From Thermoanaerobaculia bacterium (lineage in GTDB: Bacteria > Acidobacteriota > Thermoanaerobaculia > Multivoradales > J023), in NCBI GenBank assembly GCA_028066595.1, contig JALCBJ010000074.1:1-32963 (forward strand): a stretch of 32,963 bases of DNA, read 5' to 3'. The notes under the pieces were generated by a model. The model ran no database searches. It saw only the letters and a list, made by a program, of their open reading frames with translations, and was not told the origin of the DNA. Of this stretch, positions 31,949 to 32,963 are shown piece by piece (within the stretch, counting starts at the first letter, position 1; each line of letters starts with the position of its first letter). The translations under genes and the position numbers were made by a program.

Positions 31949-32326
31949 ATGTATCCCGAGGATTACCGTTACAGCGAAGAACACGAATGGCTGAAGGTCG
32001 ATGGTGATACGGCGACTTTGGGCATCACCGATTTCGCGCAGCAGGAGCTGGGCGAAGTCGTTTTCGTGGAGATGCCCGAGGCCGGAGAAACCTTCGACGC
32101 TGGCGAAGAAATCGGCTCCATCGAGTCAGTCAAGGCCGTTTCGGACATTTACGTTCCTGTGGCATGCGAGATCGTCGAAGCCAACGCATCGCTGGATGAC
32201 TCGCCGGAAACGGTGAACGAGGACCCTCATGGAAAGGGCTGGCTGGTGAAGATCAGGATCACCGACCCCGCGGCCCTCGACGAGCTGATGGACGCGGCGG
32301 CTTATCAAGCCCACATCGCGAGCTGA
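31949..32326 (+). CDS. gcvH: Glycine cleavage system H protein
   Basis: 125 residues, normal length. This lipoyl carrier shuttles the aminomethyl group between GcvP, GcvT and lipoamide dehydrogenase. The lipoylated lysine is K62 in IGSIESVKAVSDI, and the start YRYSEEHEWLKV is characteristic. GAGG at 31939-31942 lies 6 nt before the ATG; the open frame extends upstream into gcvT but is not the real start. It is co-transcribed with gcvT. Confidence 0.97.
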   Translation: MYPEDYRYSEEHEWLKVDGDTATLGITDFAQQELGEVVFVEMPEAGETFDAGEEIGSIESVKAVSDIYVPVACEIVEANASLDDSPETVNEDPHGKGWLVKIRITDPAALDELMDAAAYQAHIAS

Positions 32327-32357
32327 CCCGCCGCCAGAGGGCCTTCCGAGGCTGGAG

Positions 32358-32735
32358 TTGGCGATTCTGGGAGCATTTTCCGGCGCCTGGGCGTTGGCAG
32401 TACTCCTTGGATTGGGCATCCTTCCGGCGGCCGGCGCCCTCTCTTTGGATCTCTACGGCTTCTATAGCTTTGCCGCGGCACTGGGTTGGGTAGCTGGCAA
32501 CGTCTACGTTGCCCGCCTCCGGCGCCATGGCAGAACGGCACGCAAGCGGCTCCTGTTCGCCTACTTCCTCGGACCGCCGTCCCTGCTCTACGTGATCCGC
32601 TCGCTGGCACCCCGCGCGGCACAGCAGGCGGCGCCATTCGTGCCCATTTACGCGTTTTGTGTGTTCGGGATCTTCTTTCTCGTGCCCGTCACCTTACGCC
32701 ACGTCGGCATGCAGGAGACCAGAGCTTCCGACTGA
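32358..32735 (+). CDS. Small integral membrane protein of unknown function
   Basis: 125 residues with about four hydrophobic helices: LGAFSGAWALAVLLGLGIL (about 4-22), LYGFYSFAAALGWVAGNVY (32-50), a weaker one around 67-81, and FVPIYAFCVFGIFFLVPVTL (94-113). Basic residues between helices 2 and 3 (RLRRHGRTARKR) mark a cytoplasmic loop. I do not recognise the family. The start is a TTG with GAGG 6 nt upstream. It follows gcvH by 31 nt and may be co-transcribed, though no link to glycine cleavage is evident. Confidence 0.6.
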   Translation: MAILGAFSGAWALAVLLGLGILPAAGALSLDLYGFYSFAAALGWVAGNVYVARLRRHGRTARKRLLFAYFLGPPSLLYVIRSLAPRAAQQAAPFVPIYAFCVFGIFFLVPVTLRHVGMQETRASD

Positions 32736-32769
32736 CCGCGGGTTCCAGAAGCGGACGACGAGCTAGTGC

Positions 32770-32890
32770 ACCTTGATTAGAGCCTTCCTGTTGGTTTCGA
32801 GGAGTTCGTGGTCCTGACAAGGCGCGCCGACGAGGAATAGCGGAGCTATTTCGAGGAGAGGCAACACCGTCCAGGGCCAGGAAGACCCGA
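32770..32890. repeat. Structured intergenic element with imperfect long inverted repeat
   Basis: The core AATAGC-GGA-GCTATT (32836-32850) is a short perfect hairpin. The flanks are imperfectly complementary: GGTCCTG (from 32810) through the core against the segment ending CCAGGGCC (32871-32878). TTTCGAGGAG occurs twice as a direct repeat (32795-32804 and 32849-32858), and GGCGCGCC (32821-32828) is a palindrome. No transposase is present. It looks like a palindromic intergenic repeat or the edge of a mobile element beyond the window. Confidence 0.4.
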
Positions 32891-32963
32891 AACAAGCGGA
32901 AGGGAATGGTCAAACTGGTGGGATGGACTCCCCCGCGACTTTGTTCGGCATCATGGTGCCAGA

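Noticed and set aside
32736..32963. Group II intron or complete insertion sequence
   Set aside because: No reverse transcriptase, transposase or intron domain V sequence is visible within the window.

Overview
The window is a GC-rich bacterial chromosome segment with dense coding on both strands and no RNA genes, CRISPR arrays or complete mobile elements that I can recognise. An Acidobacteriota origin is the best inference. A PadR regulator is followed by a duplicated, ATPase-less MacB/FtsX-type permease (the ADOP architecture abundant in that phylum), and a Ser/Thr kinase is fused to tetratricopeptide repeats. No marker gene in the window fixes the class or genus.

Layout. 1-3052: padR and an ADOP permease, with a PadR-type operator upstream. 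3118-7468: gluQ (tRNA-Asp queuosine glutamylation) and carB without carA. 7465-8124 (minus): a small-protein/nucleotidyltransferase pair resembling a toxin-antitoxin module. 8318-9555: an AAC(3)-fold acetyltransferase and a NudI-like Nudix hydrolase, tail to tail. 9815-11371: an Hpt-REC-GGDEF diguanylate cyclase. 11417-14553: a SRPBCC protein and a kinase-TPR receptor, divergent around a perfect 10-bp dyad. 14622-16788 (minus): a secreted transglutaminase-like protein and a MerR regulator. 16809-19453: a promoter, a 30-codon leader ORF and an intrinsic terminator ahead of proB-proA. 19399-20130 (minus): a small outer-membrane barrel whose 3' end overlaps proA. 20351-27252 (minus): pstS-pstC-pstA-pstB with very large PstC and PstA and a Pho-box-like site. 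27463-29220: a GH113-like glycosidase with an apparently dead peptidase domain at its N-terminus. 29293-30696 (minus): a PBP4-type carboxypeptidase. 30807-32735: gcvT, gcvH and a small membrane protein. 32770-32890: a structured, repeat-like intergenic element.

How it works together. Most of the window is housekeeping metabolism (pyrimidine/arginine precursor, proline, glycine cleavage, phosphate uptake, cell wall) interspersed with single signalling genes. The most interesting parts are regulatory or architectural: the putative transcription attenuator of proBA, the pseudo-peptidase/GH113 fusion, the enlarged Pst permeases, and the small nucleotidyltransferase module. No gene-free stretch exceeds 300 bases. 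The longest gaps are 16789-17057, 9556-9814, 32736-32963, 20131-20350 and 27253-27462; what each holds is given in the features.
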